Source: Streptomyces ureilyticus | GTDB lineage: Bacteria > Actinomycetota > Actinomycetes > Streptomycetales > Streptomycetaceae | DNA length: 42,761 bases | Assembly (NCBI RefSeq): GCF_011045025.1 | Contig: NZ_JAAKZX010000071.1 | Location: forward strand, 1-42,761 | Reading direction: 5' to 3' | Shown here: positions 31,902-41,650 of the stretch, one piece after another | Position numbering within the stretch: the stretch's first letter is position 1 | Layout: every line of letters begins with the position of its first letter | Made by a program: the position numbers and the translations under genes | Notes under the pieces: model-generated | What the model saw: only the letters and a program-made list of their open reading frames with translations | Told to the model about the DNA's origin: nothing | The model's database searches: none

Positions 31902-34900
31902 TCAGGCCCTCCCCGTGCGTGGCCGCGGCTGTCTAATCCCCGAGCCGCTGGGCTTCGTCTCCATGATGGGCAGGTCGGCCTCCACCTGCTGCAAGACGGT
32001 GCCTGTGTCCTGATGCACCAGGGTGAACCGGATCCGGTGTGTACCGGGCTCCAGGGCCGTGAAGCGGAACTGCTCGGATTCGGCGTCTCCAGGGTGGTAC
32101 GCCATCGTGGCTGGTGCAACCTCCGCGCCGCTCAACGGCACGGCCACGATGTCCAGCGCGGGCCGCTCACCCGGGCGGGCCCAGGGGTGCTGGGACTCAG
32201 CGACCAGCTTCAGTGTCACGTGTACTGGAGTCCCCACACTGGGGTTGTCGTCCAAGAGCGTCAGATGCGCTCGGCAGCGTGGCGGTGCCGAAAGCGCCGG
32301 AGGTGGCACGTCAATCGCAACCACGCTACCGGCGGCTGCATAGGACTCGACCGCTGCTTCGTAGAAGGCATCCGCGAGGGCCACGATGATCGCGTTGATG
32401 GCCGGCCCGTCGGTGAAGAAGTAGTCAGCCATCGTGTTGTGGGCGTCCTGGTTGTCTGCGACTGCCTCCGTGACTGCCGCTTGGAAGTCCTGTGACTCCA
32501 GGAACTGCTTCTTGGAATTCACCTTGGTCTGCTGGACCAAGTTCGGGTCGGCGAGCAGCAGCTGCACGAGGCCCTGTACGAACTCCCTGATCTGGGAGGC
32601 AGCGAACGTTTCGGCGCCGAAGAGGTCGTTCATCTTGTCTATGACGACCTGAAGCGCGACGTACTTCGGATCCTTCTTCTCACCCGTACCGGCGGCGCTG
32701 ATGCCCTTCAGCTGTCCGTCGCCCACGAGTGAGATGTCGACGGGGATCGCCTTGTTGTGCTTGACCCCGACTAGCACCACGTCAGAGAGGTCCACGTCGG
32801 CTGCCCAAGCGGACTCGGCAATCACCTTCTCCAGCAGGCGCAGGAAGATCGAGAGCATCTCCATGTAGGGATCGCCATAGTCGACGATCTGGGACATGAA
32901 GTCGTAGAGCCGTACGTAGGTGGAGACGTCCTTTCGGAACAGATCGAGCTCCTGGAGCTTTACCTTGTCTTCCTCCTCGATCGCCCGCGCGTAGCGGCGG
33001 CGGAAGTCGTGCTGCGCCGGGCTGATCGCTGCCGAGAGAGCGTTGTTGCCCTTCCGTGTCACCCACAGTGCGGCGACCTTCCGGACGTCGTCCTCGGTGT
33101 AGATCCCGGCCTGGGCAAGCTTGTTGGCCAGGTGGACGACGACATACGGGTCGGTCTCAGTCTCCAGAGTCGCGTTCTTGAAGTACGGCTCGAAGGCCGT
33201 CCTGATGTCCTCGGGCTTGTTGGCGAAGTCGATGACGAACGTCTTGCGCTTCTGCTCCCCACCAGCGGTGCGGTGGGTGCGGTTGAGGCGCGAAAGCGTC
33301 TGCACCGCGGTGACGCCCGACAGCTTCTTGTCGACGTACATCGCCGAAAGCAAGGGCTGGTCAAAGCCAGTCTGGAACTTGTTGGCGACCAGCATGATCT
33401 TGTACGTGTCGCCCTTGAACGCAGCCGCCAGATCAGCCCCGGCGCCGGGGTTCATATTGGCCTCGGTGAACTCGTCATCCTTCGACGGCTGCGGACCCCA
33501 GTCGCTGTGCCAGGTCTCGTCCTCGGGCATCGTCACCCCGCCCGAAAAGGCGACCAGGGTGCGGTAGTTGTACGAGGCGTCCTCGGCGCGGCGCTTAGCG
33601 ATGTAGGCGTCTATCGCCAGCTTGTACTTCACCGCGGACTTGCGGGAGTCGGTCACCACCATGGCCTTCGCCTTGCCTTCGAGGAGGTAGGCGACGTTGG
33701 CGTGGAAGTGCTCGACGACGATCTGCACCTTCTGGCTGACGTTCGTCGGGTGGAGCTGAACCCACCTCATCAGCCCCTTGCGGGCGGCGGCCTCCTCGAC
33801 CTCGCCTCCGTCACCGGCCTCGGCCTTGCCGGCGATCTGCAACGCGGTGTCGTAGGACTGGTAGCCCTTGAGGACGTCGAGGATGTATCCCTCCTCGATC
33901 GCCTGCTTCATCGAGTACAGGTGGAACTCGCCCGGCTTGCCGTCGGGGCCCTTGCGGCCGAATAGTTCGAGGGTCTTGTTCTTCGGCGTCGCGGTGAACG
34001 CAAAGTAGGAGATGTTCTCCGATTCGGCCCGCTCGGTCATCTCCGAGGCCAGCACCGACTCCACATCGACATCCCCGCCCTCCTCGATCTCCTTGAGCTC
34101 CTCGGCCGTCAGTACCTGCTTCAGCTTCGAGGAGATCTGCCCCGACTGAGAGGAATGCGCCTCATCAGCGATCACGGCGAATCGCTTGCCCTTCAGGCTG
34201 GCGTCGGTCCGGATCTCTTCCAGCGCGTGCGGGAAGGTCTGCACTGTCACCGCGATGATGAGCTCGCCGCTCTTCAACGCCTGCGCCAGCAGACCCGACT
34301 TCGACTTCGCGCCGGCCTTGCGGACGTCCTCGGGACTGATCGTCGCGACAATCTTCTTGTTCCCGTCGATCTGCCGGATCGCATCCTGCAGCTGGGAGTC
34401 GAGCACGGTACGGTCCACGACCACGATGACGGAGTCGAAGACCTTCTTGTCGTCGGCATCATGCAGTCGGGCCAGCCCGTGGGCGGTCCAGGCGATGGTG
34501 TTCGTCTTTCCTGACCCGGCCGAGTGCTCGATCAAGTACCGGTGTCCGACACCCTCCTCCTTCACTGCGGCGACGATGCTCGTAACGGCCTCCCACTGGT
34601 GGAAGCGCGGGAAGAGCATGCTCGTACGCCGCACCGAGGTGCCGGTGGTGACGTCCCACTCCTCCTTGGTCTGCACGATCATCAGCCGCCCGATGACGTT
34701 CAGCCACGCGTGCTTCTCCCAGACGCGTTCCCATAGGTACGCCGTCGCCGACCCGTCGTCCACGCCAGGCGGGTTGCCGGCACCACTTTCGAAGCCGATG
34801 TTGAACGGCAGGAAGTGGGTCTTGTCCCCCTCCAGCTTCGTGGTCATGGCCGCTAGGCCGTTGGAGACCGCGAAGTGCACCAGCGCCCGGTGACCGAACG

Positions 34901-35474
34901 ACAGCAGCGGCTCCGGGCGCCCGTTCGTCAGCGGGTTGCGGTCGTGCTTGTACTGGTTGATCGCCTCGTCCAGCGACTGGGTGAAGTCGGTCTTCAGCTC
35001 CACCGTGGCCACTGGGAGCCCGTTGACGAAGAACACCAGATCGATGGTGCGCTGGTCGGCGGTCGAGAAGTGCACCTGGCGCACCACCCGCACCCGCATC
35101 GACTCGTAATGCGACACGGTGGTCGCGTTGAGCGAGGTTTCGGGGCGGAACTGGGCCATCTTCAACCGGCCGCCACCGATGTACTGCACCCCGTTGCGGA
35201 GAATATTCAGCGTCCCACCGCCGTGCTCCAGCGGCTTGTCCAGCGCCGCGGTCAGCACGTCGAGGAACTTCGCCTGTGACCCCGCTGCCTTCAGCGCCTT
35301 CTCGTACGCCGGTTTCTGCGTGTCCTTCAGCCACTCGAACAGATCCGACGGGAACAACGCCCGCTCACGGTCGTACTCGCCGCCGTCGTGGTCGTTCACC
35401 GAGTACAGCCAGCCGCGCGCCTCGAGGTACTCGCAGATCTCCTTCTCGAAGACGGCCTCATTGTGGTCGGCCAT
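31902..35474 (-). CDS. hsdR: Type I restriction endonuclease subunit R with an extra C-terminal beta-rich domain
   Basis: A 1190-residue protein. The PD-(D/E)xK nuclease is at about 140-165 (TIDLVFFVNGLPVATVELKT: D145, E159, K161). The SF2 translocase has Walker A EHSAGSGKTNT (317-327), DEAH (437-440), FAFTATPKNKT and QTLSRLNRTHR. HsdR normally ends near residue 1050. Here about 134 more residues follow a Pro-rich joint (DVPPPALSAPP), forming a predicted beta-sandwich (AHLTLLDDN, VHVTLKLVAES, ALDIVAVPL, FRFTALEPGTHRIRFTLVHQ). The start is ATG at 35474, one base overlapping the hsdS stop; GTG at 35477 is possible. The CHAT gene begins 3 nt after the stop. Confidence 0.92.
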   Translation of the reverse strand: MADHNEAVFEKEICEYLEARGWLYSVNDHDGGEYDRERALFPSDLFEWLKDTQKPAYEKALKAAGSQAKFLDVLTAALDKPLEHGGGTLNILRNGVQYIGGGRLKMAQFRPETSLNATTVSHYESMRVRVVRQVHFSTADQRTIDLVFFVNGLPVATVELKTDFTQSLDEAINQYKHDRNPLTNGRPEPLLSFGHRALVHFAVSNGLAAMTTKLEGDKTHFLPFNIGFESGAGNPPGVDDGSATAYLWERVWEKHAWLNVIGRLMIVQTKEEWDVTTGTSVRRTSMLFPRFHQWEAVTSIVAAVKEEGVGHRYLIEHSAGSGKTNTIAWTAHGLARLHDADDKKVFDSVIVVVDRTVLDSQLQDAIRQIDGNKKIVATISPEDVRKAGAKSKSGLLAQALKSGELIIAVTVQTFPHALEEIRTDASLKGKRFAVIADEAHSSQSGQISSKLKQVLTAEELKEIEEGGDVDVESVLASEMTERAESENISYFAFTATPKNKTLELFGRKGPDGKPGEFHLYSMKQAIEEGYILDVLKGYQSYDTALQIAGKAEAGDGGEVEEAAARKGLMRWVQLHPTNVSQKVQIVVEHFHANVAYLLEGKAKAMVVTDSRKSAVKYKLAIDAYIAKRRAEDASYNYRTLVAFSGGVTMPEDETWHSDWGPQPSKDDEFTEANMNPGAGADLAAAFKGDTYKIMLVANKFQTGFDQPLLSAMYVDKKLSGVTAVQTLSRLNRTHRTAGGEQKRKTFVIDFANKPEDIRTAFEPYFKNATLETETDPYVVVHLANKLAQAGIYTEDDVRKVAALWVTRKGNNALSAAISPAQHDFRRRYARAIEEEDKVKLQELDLFRKDVSTYVRLYDFMSQIVDYGDPYMEMLSIFLRLLEKVIAESAWAADVDLSDVVLVGVKHNKAIPVDISLVGDGQLKGISAAGTGEKKDPKYVALQVVIDKMNDLFGAETFAASQIREFVQGLVQLLLADPNLVQQTKVNSKKQFLESQDFQAAVTEAVADNQDAHNTMADYFFTDGPAINAIIVALADAFYEAAVESYAAAGSVVAIDVPPPALSAPPRCRAHLTLLDDNPSVGTPVHVTLKLVAESQHPWARPGERPALDIVAVPLSGAEVAPATMAYHPGDAESEQFRFTALEPGTHRIRFTLVHQDTGTVLQQVEADLPIMETKPSGSGIRQPRPRTGRA

Positions 35475-36769
35475 CACGCCGTCTCTCGTACGTCGATCTG
35501 TCCTGTCACGGCCGCCGTGATCAGTGCCGATCGGCGTTCCTTTGAGAGTTCGATGAACCGTGCGGCCTCTTCGATGAGCATGTCGATTTTCGAGGTCTCC
35601 TCGTCCAGGTATTCGACGATACGGCGCTGCTCGTCGAGCGGTGGAAGCGGGATGCGGAAGGCTTTGAGATCTCCCATACCGATGGTTCGGATGGTTGATC
35701 CGTTCTGGAACGAGTCGAAGAAGGGTTGCATCGCATCTTCAAACAAGACCCAGAGGTACTCCGGGTCCAGATCTGGTCCGCATACCCATGCCGCGAAGTG
35801 TTGCGACGTCGCCATCGGAACACCCATGATCGCCGTACGCCCGACAGTCGCGTCTCGGGAGAGGACGACAGTCCGTGCCGGGAGAAGGCGGGCGGAGCTG
35901 TTGGCGATCCCGGCATCACTGATGCGCTGAGCCGTGTCGTGCAGGTACTTGACGCCCCGCATCATCCCAACATCGTGGAGGCTTACCCACGGGATATAAC
36001 AGTCCTGCCACCAGTCCTCGCGCGAGCGGCTCGGTGTATGTCCGCTTTCAAGTTCAGCGACTGAGGTGAGCGGGACAACGCGCCAGTGTGCTGGCAGTTT
36101 CGTTGCCCAGGGAAGAGGGCTCTCGACTTCTTCGGTCTGAGCCGTTCCATGCAAGGCGACGCTGACACGGAGCGCAAACCGCCGCTCGCGGAGCATCTCG
36201 ATCAGCCGCTGTTGCTCCTCAATGAACGTGTCGATGCGGGCCGTCTCACGATCGAGGTAGTCGGCGATGGCCCTCTGTTCTTCCAGCGGCGGCACTGGGA
36301 TCGCCATGCTGAGGAAGACGTCGGGGTAGATCCGAAGGCGCGACGACCAGATGCCGCGGGAGAGGCGAGTCATCTCCATCACGTACGGGGTCGATCGGTA
36401 GAGGTAGTCGTAAAACCCAGGATAGAAGGGTGCGTGCGGACGCGGCCTGTACACACCGTACGCGGGGCTCACGATGCCAGCCTGCTTCGAGACGCCGAGC
36501 GCCCCCATCCACGCCCACATCGTGTTGATGACGAGATCGCCCGCGTCCACGAGGCGGTAGCCATCGAGGCTCTCCGCTGTAGTCATCGTCACGTTCTTCT
36601 CTGACCTCGGGGTGATCCCGGTCAGATGCGACACGCTGAGAAGTTCTTCTGTGCCTTCGGGCGAAACAGACAACGACTCTGCCAGGAGTTCTTTGTTTCT
36701 GCTCCAGCGCCAGCGGGATGGGACGCTGCCAGCCCAAGCCTGCTCAAGATCAAACTGGGCTTGTGTCAT
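35474..36769 (-). CDS. hsdS: Type I restriction-modification specificity subunit S
   Basis: A 431-residue HsdS with two target-recognition domains. Each ends in the conserved helix PPLEEQRAIADYLDRETARI (about 160) or PPLDEQRRIVEYLDEETSKI (about 385). The first domain starts AGSVPSRWRW and the second LPAHWRVVPLTSVAELESGH. It sets the DNA sequence recognised by both the methylase and the nuclease. The ATG overlaps the hsdM stop (ATGA) and its own stop touches the hsdR start. The recognition sequence cannot be predicted from this alone. Confidence 0.93.
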   Translation of the reverse strand: MTQAQFDLEQAWAGSVPSRWRWSRNKELLAESLSVSPEGTEELLSVSHLTGITPRSEKNVTMTTAESLDGYRLVDAGDLVINTMWAWMGALGVSKQAGIVSPAYGVYRPRPHAPFYPGFYDYLYRSTPYVMEMTRLSRGIWSSRLRIYPDVFLSMAIPVPPLEEQRAIADYLDRETARIDTFIEEQQRLIEMLRERRFALRVSVALHGTAQTEEVESPLPWATKLPAHWRVVPLTSVAELESGHTPSRSREDWWQDCYIPWVSLHDVGMMRGVKYLHDTAQRISDAGIANSSARLLPARTVVLSRDATVGRTAIMGVPMATSQHFAAWVCGPDLDPEYLWVLFEDAMQPFFDSFQNGSTIRTIGMGDLKAFRIPLPPLDEQRRIVEYLDEETSKIDMLIEEAARFIELSKERRSALITAAVTGQIDVRETA

Positions 36770-38511
36770 CCCTCAACCTCCCGCAGCAGATCGAGGATCT
36801 TGGCAACCTGCTTCTCCAGATCGGCGTCGATCTCCGCGAGCGGACGAGGCGGAACGTACTTGTAAAAGTGCCGCGTGAAGGGGATCTCGTAACCCGTCTT
36901 GGTCTTGGCCCAGTCGATCCAAGCGTCGGGAACGTGCGGCTTCACCTCCGCATCGAAGTACGCCTGGATGACTTCGCGCTCCGCCGCCGCACCGGCGGTC
37001 GAGCCGCCGTAAGTGAAGGGCACGTTCTCCGTGTCGCGCTTCTTCGAATCGGACTTCGGTTCGCCCTTGCGGTTGACGACAGGGTTCCCGCCCTCGTCCA
37101 GCAGGGGGCGCTCGACGGTGACCGTCCAGTAGCCGAACTCGTCGTTGCGCAGCACCTTGGAGAGCTCGGGATCGGCGTCCTCGAAGTCGTCGTACAGCCG
37201 CAGGACCTCGGCGCGGTCAGCGTCACTGATCTCGCGTCCCTTGGCACCGAGGTTCTTGCGCATCTTGGTCCAGAACGACGTGCCGTCGATCAGCTGCACC
37301 TTGCCCTGGCGGTCGGCGTGCTTGGTGTTGTCCAGAATCCAGATGTAGGTGGCGATGCCGGTGTTGAAGAACATGTTGGTCGGCAGGGCCACGATCGCCT
37401 CGACCAGGTCGTTCTCCAGCAGCCACCGGCGGATGTTGGAAGGGCCGGATTCAGCTCCGCCGTTGAAGAGCGGAGAGCCGTTCATGACGATGCCGACGCG
37501 GCCGCCGCCGTCCTCGGGTGCGCGCATCTTGTGGGCTAGGTGAAGCAGGAAGAGCATCTGCCCGTCGGAAGTCGCGGGGAGGCCCGGCGCGAAGCGGCCG
37601 TAGGGGCCGGCGGAGTCTCGCTCCTCCTTGACCGCCTTGGCGTACTGCTTCCAGTCCACGCCGTAGGGCGGGTTGGACATGCAGTAGTCGAACTGGCGGC
37701 CCTTGAAGGCGTCGTCAGTGAGCGTGTTACCGAAGGCGATGTTGGTCGCGTAGTGGCCCTTGGCGAGCAGGTCGGACTTGCAGATGGCGTACGACTGCGG
37801 GTTGTACTCCTGGCCGTACAGGCCGAGCTTCGCGCCGGGATTCTCGGCGAGCAGGTGCTCCTCGGCCAGGGAGAGCATGCCGCCTGTGCCGGCGGTGGGG
37901 TCGTACAGCGATCGGATGATGCCGCCCTCGGTGAGGTCGACGTCCTTCTCCGCGAAGAGCAGGTCGACCAGCAGCCGGATCGCGTCGCGCGGCGTGTAGT
38001 GGTCGCCGGAGGTCTCGTTCGCTGCCTCGTTGAATTTGCGGATGATGTATTCGAAGGCGTCGCCCATGTCGGAGTTCGACACCACATCAGGGTGGAGGTC
38101 GACCTTGCCGAAGGACTTGACGATCTCGCGTAGGAGCCCGGCTTTCTCCAGAGCCAGGATCTCCTTCTTGAAGTCGAAGTACTCGAACACGTCCACGTCG
38201 CCGGAGAACCGGTCGATGTAGTCGGCCAGGTTGTCCGCCAGCCCGTCCGCGTCGGCCAGCAAGTTCGCGAACGAGTAGTTGGAGGTGTTGTAGAAGGTCC
38301 GGCCCGTGGCCTTCTTAACCTCGACCTTGAGCCGGTTCGGGTTCTCGAACTTCGCTGCCAGCTCTCGCACCGTCGCCTGATCGGGCTCAAGGATGCAGTC
38401 GAGTCGCCGCAGGATCGTGAACGGGAGGACCACTGTCCCGTACTGGTTGGGGCGATAGGGGCCCCGAAGTTGGTCAGCGATAGACCAGATGAAGCTACCG
38501 AGCGCGCTCAC
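36766..38511 (-). CDS. hsdM: Type I restriction-modification methyltransferase subunit M
   Basis: A 581-residue N6-adenine methylase. The N-terminal HsdM helical domain begins LGSFIWSIADQLRGPYRPNQ. SAM motif I is LYDPTAGTGGML (202-213) and the catalytic motif IV NPPY is at 280-283 (CMSNPPYGVDWKQY). The YTPRDAIRLL motif and FNTGIATYIWIL are also typical. The start is GTG at 38511 with GAGGAA about five bases upstream. It is the first gene of the hsdMSR-CHAT-hydrolase operon, so its promoter must lie in 38512-38800 among the arm-type repeats. Confidence 0.94.
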   Translation of the reverse strand: MSALGSFIWSIADQLRGPYRPNQYGTVVLPFTILRRLDCILEPDQATVRELAAKFENPNRLKVEVKKATGRTFYNTSNYSFANLLADADGLADNLADYIDRFSGDVDVFEYFDFKKEILALEKAGLLREIVKSFGKVDLHPDVVSNSDMGDAFEYIIRKFNEAANETSGDHYTPRDAIRLLVDLLFAEKDVDLTEGGIIRSLYDPTAGTGGMLSLAEEHLLAENPGAKLGLYGQEYNPQSYAICKSDLLAKGHYATNIAFGNTLTDDAFKGRQFDYCMSNPPYGVDWKQYAKAVKEERDSAGPYGRFAPGLPATSDGQMLFLLHLAHKMRAPEDGGGRVGIVMNGSPLFNGGAESGPSNIRRWLLENDLVEAIVALPTNMFFNTGIATYIWILDNTKHADRQGKVQLIDGTSFWTKMRKNLGAKGREISDADRAEVLRLYDDFEDADPELSKVLRNDEFGYWTVTVERPLLDEGGNPVVNRKGEPKSDSKKRDTENVPFTYGGSTAGAAAEREVIQAYFDAEVKPHVPDAWIDWAKTKTGYEIPFTRHFYKYVPPRPLAEIDADLEKQVAKILDLLREVEG

Positions 38512-38602
38512 AAGTTCCTCACGAGAATCGTCTAGCAGTGGCGATCACTTTGCCAGAGCCAGCAGTCGCCGTCCCACGGTTCGGCCACTCACCAGAGCAG
38601 AA

Positions 38603-38715
38603 CCCAGCACCGGCGCCGCATCCACGTCCCAGCACAATCCCAGCACGGTACGGATGACCAGGGATGACGACAGGTGACGAGGGGTCAGCTATCCCAGCAC
38701 CATCCCAGCACGGGA
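38603..38715 (+). repeat. Cluster of CCCAGCAC arm-type repeats at the right island end
   Basis: CCCAGCAC occurs at 38603-38610, 38628-38635, 38639-38646, 38693-38700 and 38704-38711; members of the last two pairs are 11 bp apart. The segment 38691-38715 is identical over 25 bp to 28560-28584. Direct repeats of this kind flank tyrosine-integrase cores. They also overlap the probable hsdM promoter region. Confidence 0.7.
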
Positions 38716-38748
38716 AAAACCAAGGGCCCGACCCTGAAGAGTCGGCCC
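38715..38748 (-). terminator. Rho-independent-type terminator for ychF, carried by the island
   Basis: On the minus strand GGGCCGAC (38748-38741) pairs with GTCGGGCCC (38732-38724, one bulged C), with an 8-nt loop, followed by TTGG and TTTTT (38719-38715). It is 52 bp after the ychF stop but inside the island, so the element supplies both the gene's end and its terminator. Confidence 0.7.
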
Positions 38749-38799
38749 CTCTCTGACCTGCATGTTTGCCAGATCAGTAACGTGGTGATACGTCAGCCG

Positions 38800-39888
<1,089 letters not shown>

Positions 39889-40054
39889 GTTGCGACTTCC
39901 CGTAACTGAGATTGGAGGGGACCCGGGCGGACCGATCCACCAGTCTACGGCGTGCGGCGCCCCGGACCGGCGACGTATCGAACGCTTGGCCAAGGTCGAT
40001 CAAAACGCGTGTCCCGGCAGCCATTCGACAGATAAACCGACCTAAGTTGGACCA

Positions 40055-40699
40055 GTGGAGCAACACAGGACGCGTCCCCTCCAGCCCTGGCCCCAGCCCC
40101 GGCCTCCCGCACGACCGCGAAGCGGCCCGCCCGTTCCACCGCAGGCCGCGCGCGGCGGAGCCCGTACGCCCCAGCAGGTCCGGCCCGGCGTTTACCGGGA
40201 GCCGCTGCCCGTGTCCCCGCTGGTGCGGGCGGTGCGCAGAATGCCGAACCCGAGGCTCACCGGACTCGGCAGCGGTCTGTTCTGCCTCGCGTCGATGTTC
40301 GCGCTCGCCCTTCTCGACCGGCTGCTGTTCGGGTCGTCCCTCCTCGTCTACGGGGTGCTGTTCCTGCCGGTCTGCGCGCTGACCGCGATCTGGGTGCGCC
40401 GGGCCGACCTCGTCACCGCGCCGATCGCCGTGCCCATCGCGTTCGCCTTCGGGCTGCTGCCCATCGCCGACAGCGACGGAGGGTTCTGGGACGGGCTGAT
40501 GGGCCTGTTCACCGCCCTCGCGATGCACGCGGGCTGGTTGTACGGCGGCACGCTGATCGCCGGCCTCATCGTGACGGTCCGCAAGGTACGCATGATGAGC
40601 CGGCGGCCTGCACAGCGCCGAGCGCCAGCCCAGCCCCCGCGGCCTCCGGCCCAGAAGAGACGCCCGGCCCAGACTCAGCCGCGACGCCGCACGACCTGA
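40055..40699 (+). CDS. DUF6542 membrane protein
   Basis: A 214-residue protein starting at GTG. About 55 Pro/Arg-rich residues precede four hydrophobic helices (about 70-88, 93-112, 119-136, 149-172). A basic, proline-rich tail (RRPAQRRAPAQPPRPPAQKR) ends the protein. This layout and the motif NPRLTGLGSGLFCLASM match the actinobacterial DUF6542 family, function unknown. It is divergent from ychF and convergent with ppgK, an arrangement that looks like conserved core chromosome. Confidence 0.8.
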   Translation: MEQHRTRPLQPWPQPRPPARPRSGPPVPPQAARGGARTPQQVRPGVYREPLPVSPLVRAVRRMPNPRLTGLGSGLFCLASMFALALLDRLLFGSSLLVYGVLFLPVCALTAIWVRRADLVTAPIAVPIAFAFGLLPIADSDGGFWDGLMGLFTALAMHAGWLYGGTLIAGLIVTVRKVRMMSRRPAQRRAPAQPPRPPAQKRRPAQTQPRRRTT

Positions 40700-40774
40700 G
40701 GCGAGTCCGAGGTCCGACACCCCGTCTCCTGCAACAGCCCGACCCGCCCGCCATCTCCTACGAACCACTCCAGA

Positions 40775-40836
40775 GTCGTACGAGACGGACCCGCCACCGT
40801 CGTACAAGCCGGACCGCCACCGTCGTACGAGCCGGA
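40775..40836. repeat. Short tandem repeat between convergent genes
   Basis: GTCGTACGAGACGGACCCGC-type units of 24, 23 and about 15 bp (starts 40775, 40799, 40822) repeat in tandem between the DUF6542 and ppgK stops. No function is apparent. Confidence 0.6.
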
Positions 40837-40849
40837 GGGGCCCCGACCG

Positions 40850-41596
40850 CTACCCCGCCTTGGCCGCCCGCATGGCCGCCCCCACGATCCCCGCGTTGTT
40901 CTGCAACTGCGCCGGGACGATTTCCGCCTTGATGCCCTCGATCAGCGGCAGGAACTTGTGCGACTTGCGGCTGACCCCGCCCCCGATGATGAAGAGCTCG
41001 GGCGAGAAGAGCATCTCCACATGCGCGAGATACTTCTGGACGCGCCCGGCCCAGTCACCCCAGCTCAGCTCGTGGTCGTCCTTGGCCTTGGTGGAGGCGT
41101 GCTTCTCGGCGTCGTGGCCGTGCAGTTCGAGGTGGCCCAGCTCCGTGTTCGGCACGAGGGCGCCCTCTACGAAGAGCGCGCTGCCTATGCCCGTACCGAA
41201 GGTGAGGACGATGACCGTGCCCTGACGGTCACGCCCCGCGCCGAACCGCATCTCGGCCACGCCCGCCGCATCCGCGTCGTTCAGGATCGTCACCGGGAGC
41301 CCGCCGAGCCGCTCGCTCAACAACTCACGCCCGTCGACGTCCACCCAGCCCTTGTCCACATTGGCGGCCGTACGGATGGTGGCACCGCCGGTGACCACGC
41401 CCGGGAACGTGACCCCGACCGGCCCCGTCCAGCCGAAGTGGCCGACGACCTCCTTCACCCCGTCGGCCACCGCGTCGGGGGTCGAGGGGTGCGGAGTGAG
41501 CACCTTGTGGCGCTCGGCCGCGAGGTCTCCCAGGTCCAGGTCCACGGGAGCGCCCTTGATCCCTGATCCACCGATGTCCACGCCGAAGATCTGCAT
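40850..41596 (-). CDS. ppgK: Polyphosphate glucokinase (ROK family)
   Basis: A 248-residue kinase that phosphorylates glucose with polyphosphate or ATP. It has the phosphate loop IFGVDIGGSGIKGAPVD (residues 3-19), VGVTFPGVV, the sugar-binding/catalytic segment TILNDADAAGVAEMRFG and the second phosphate loop VIVLTFGTGIGSALFVEGAL. The C-terminus has ELFIIGGGVSRKSHKFLP. The length and sequence match actinobacterial PpgK rather than longer ROK repressors. The ATG at 41596 was chosen over a GTG nine bases upstream because family proteins start at MQIFGVD. It is next to ispH, as in other streptomycetes as I remember them. Confidence 0.93.
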   Translation of the reverse strand: MQIFGVDIGGSGIKGAPVDLDLGDLAAERHKVLTPHPSTPDAVADGVKEVVGHFGWTGPVGVTFPGVVTGGATIRTAANVDKGWVDVDGRELLSERLGGLPVTILNDADAAGVAEMRFGAGRDRQGTVIVLTFGTGIGSALFVEGALVPNTELGHLELHGHDAEKHASTKAKDDHELSWGDWAGRVQKYLAHVEMLFSPELFIIGGGVSRKSHKFLPLIEGIKAEIVPAQLQNNAGIVGAAMRAAKAG

Positions 41597-41650
41597 GGGC
41601 ACCACGTTACGACGTACGACTGACAGTCACTTCCCGGCCGTACCTTCCGG

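Noticed and set aside
31898..31904. HsdR C-terminal extension as a frameshift fusion artefact with the CHAT gene
   Set aside because: HsdR ends in its own TGA, the CHAT gene has its own ATG 3 nt later in another frame, and the extra domain is well-formed protein, so an error need not be invoked.
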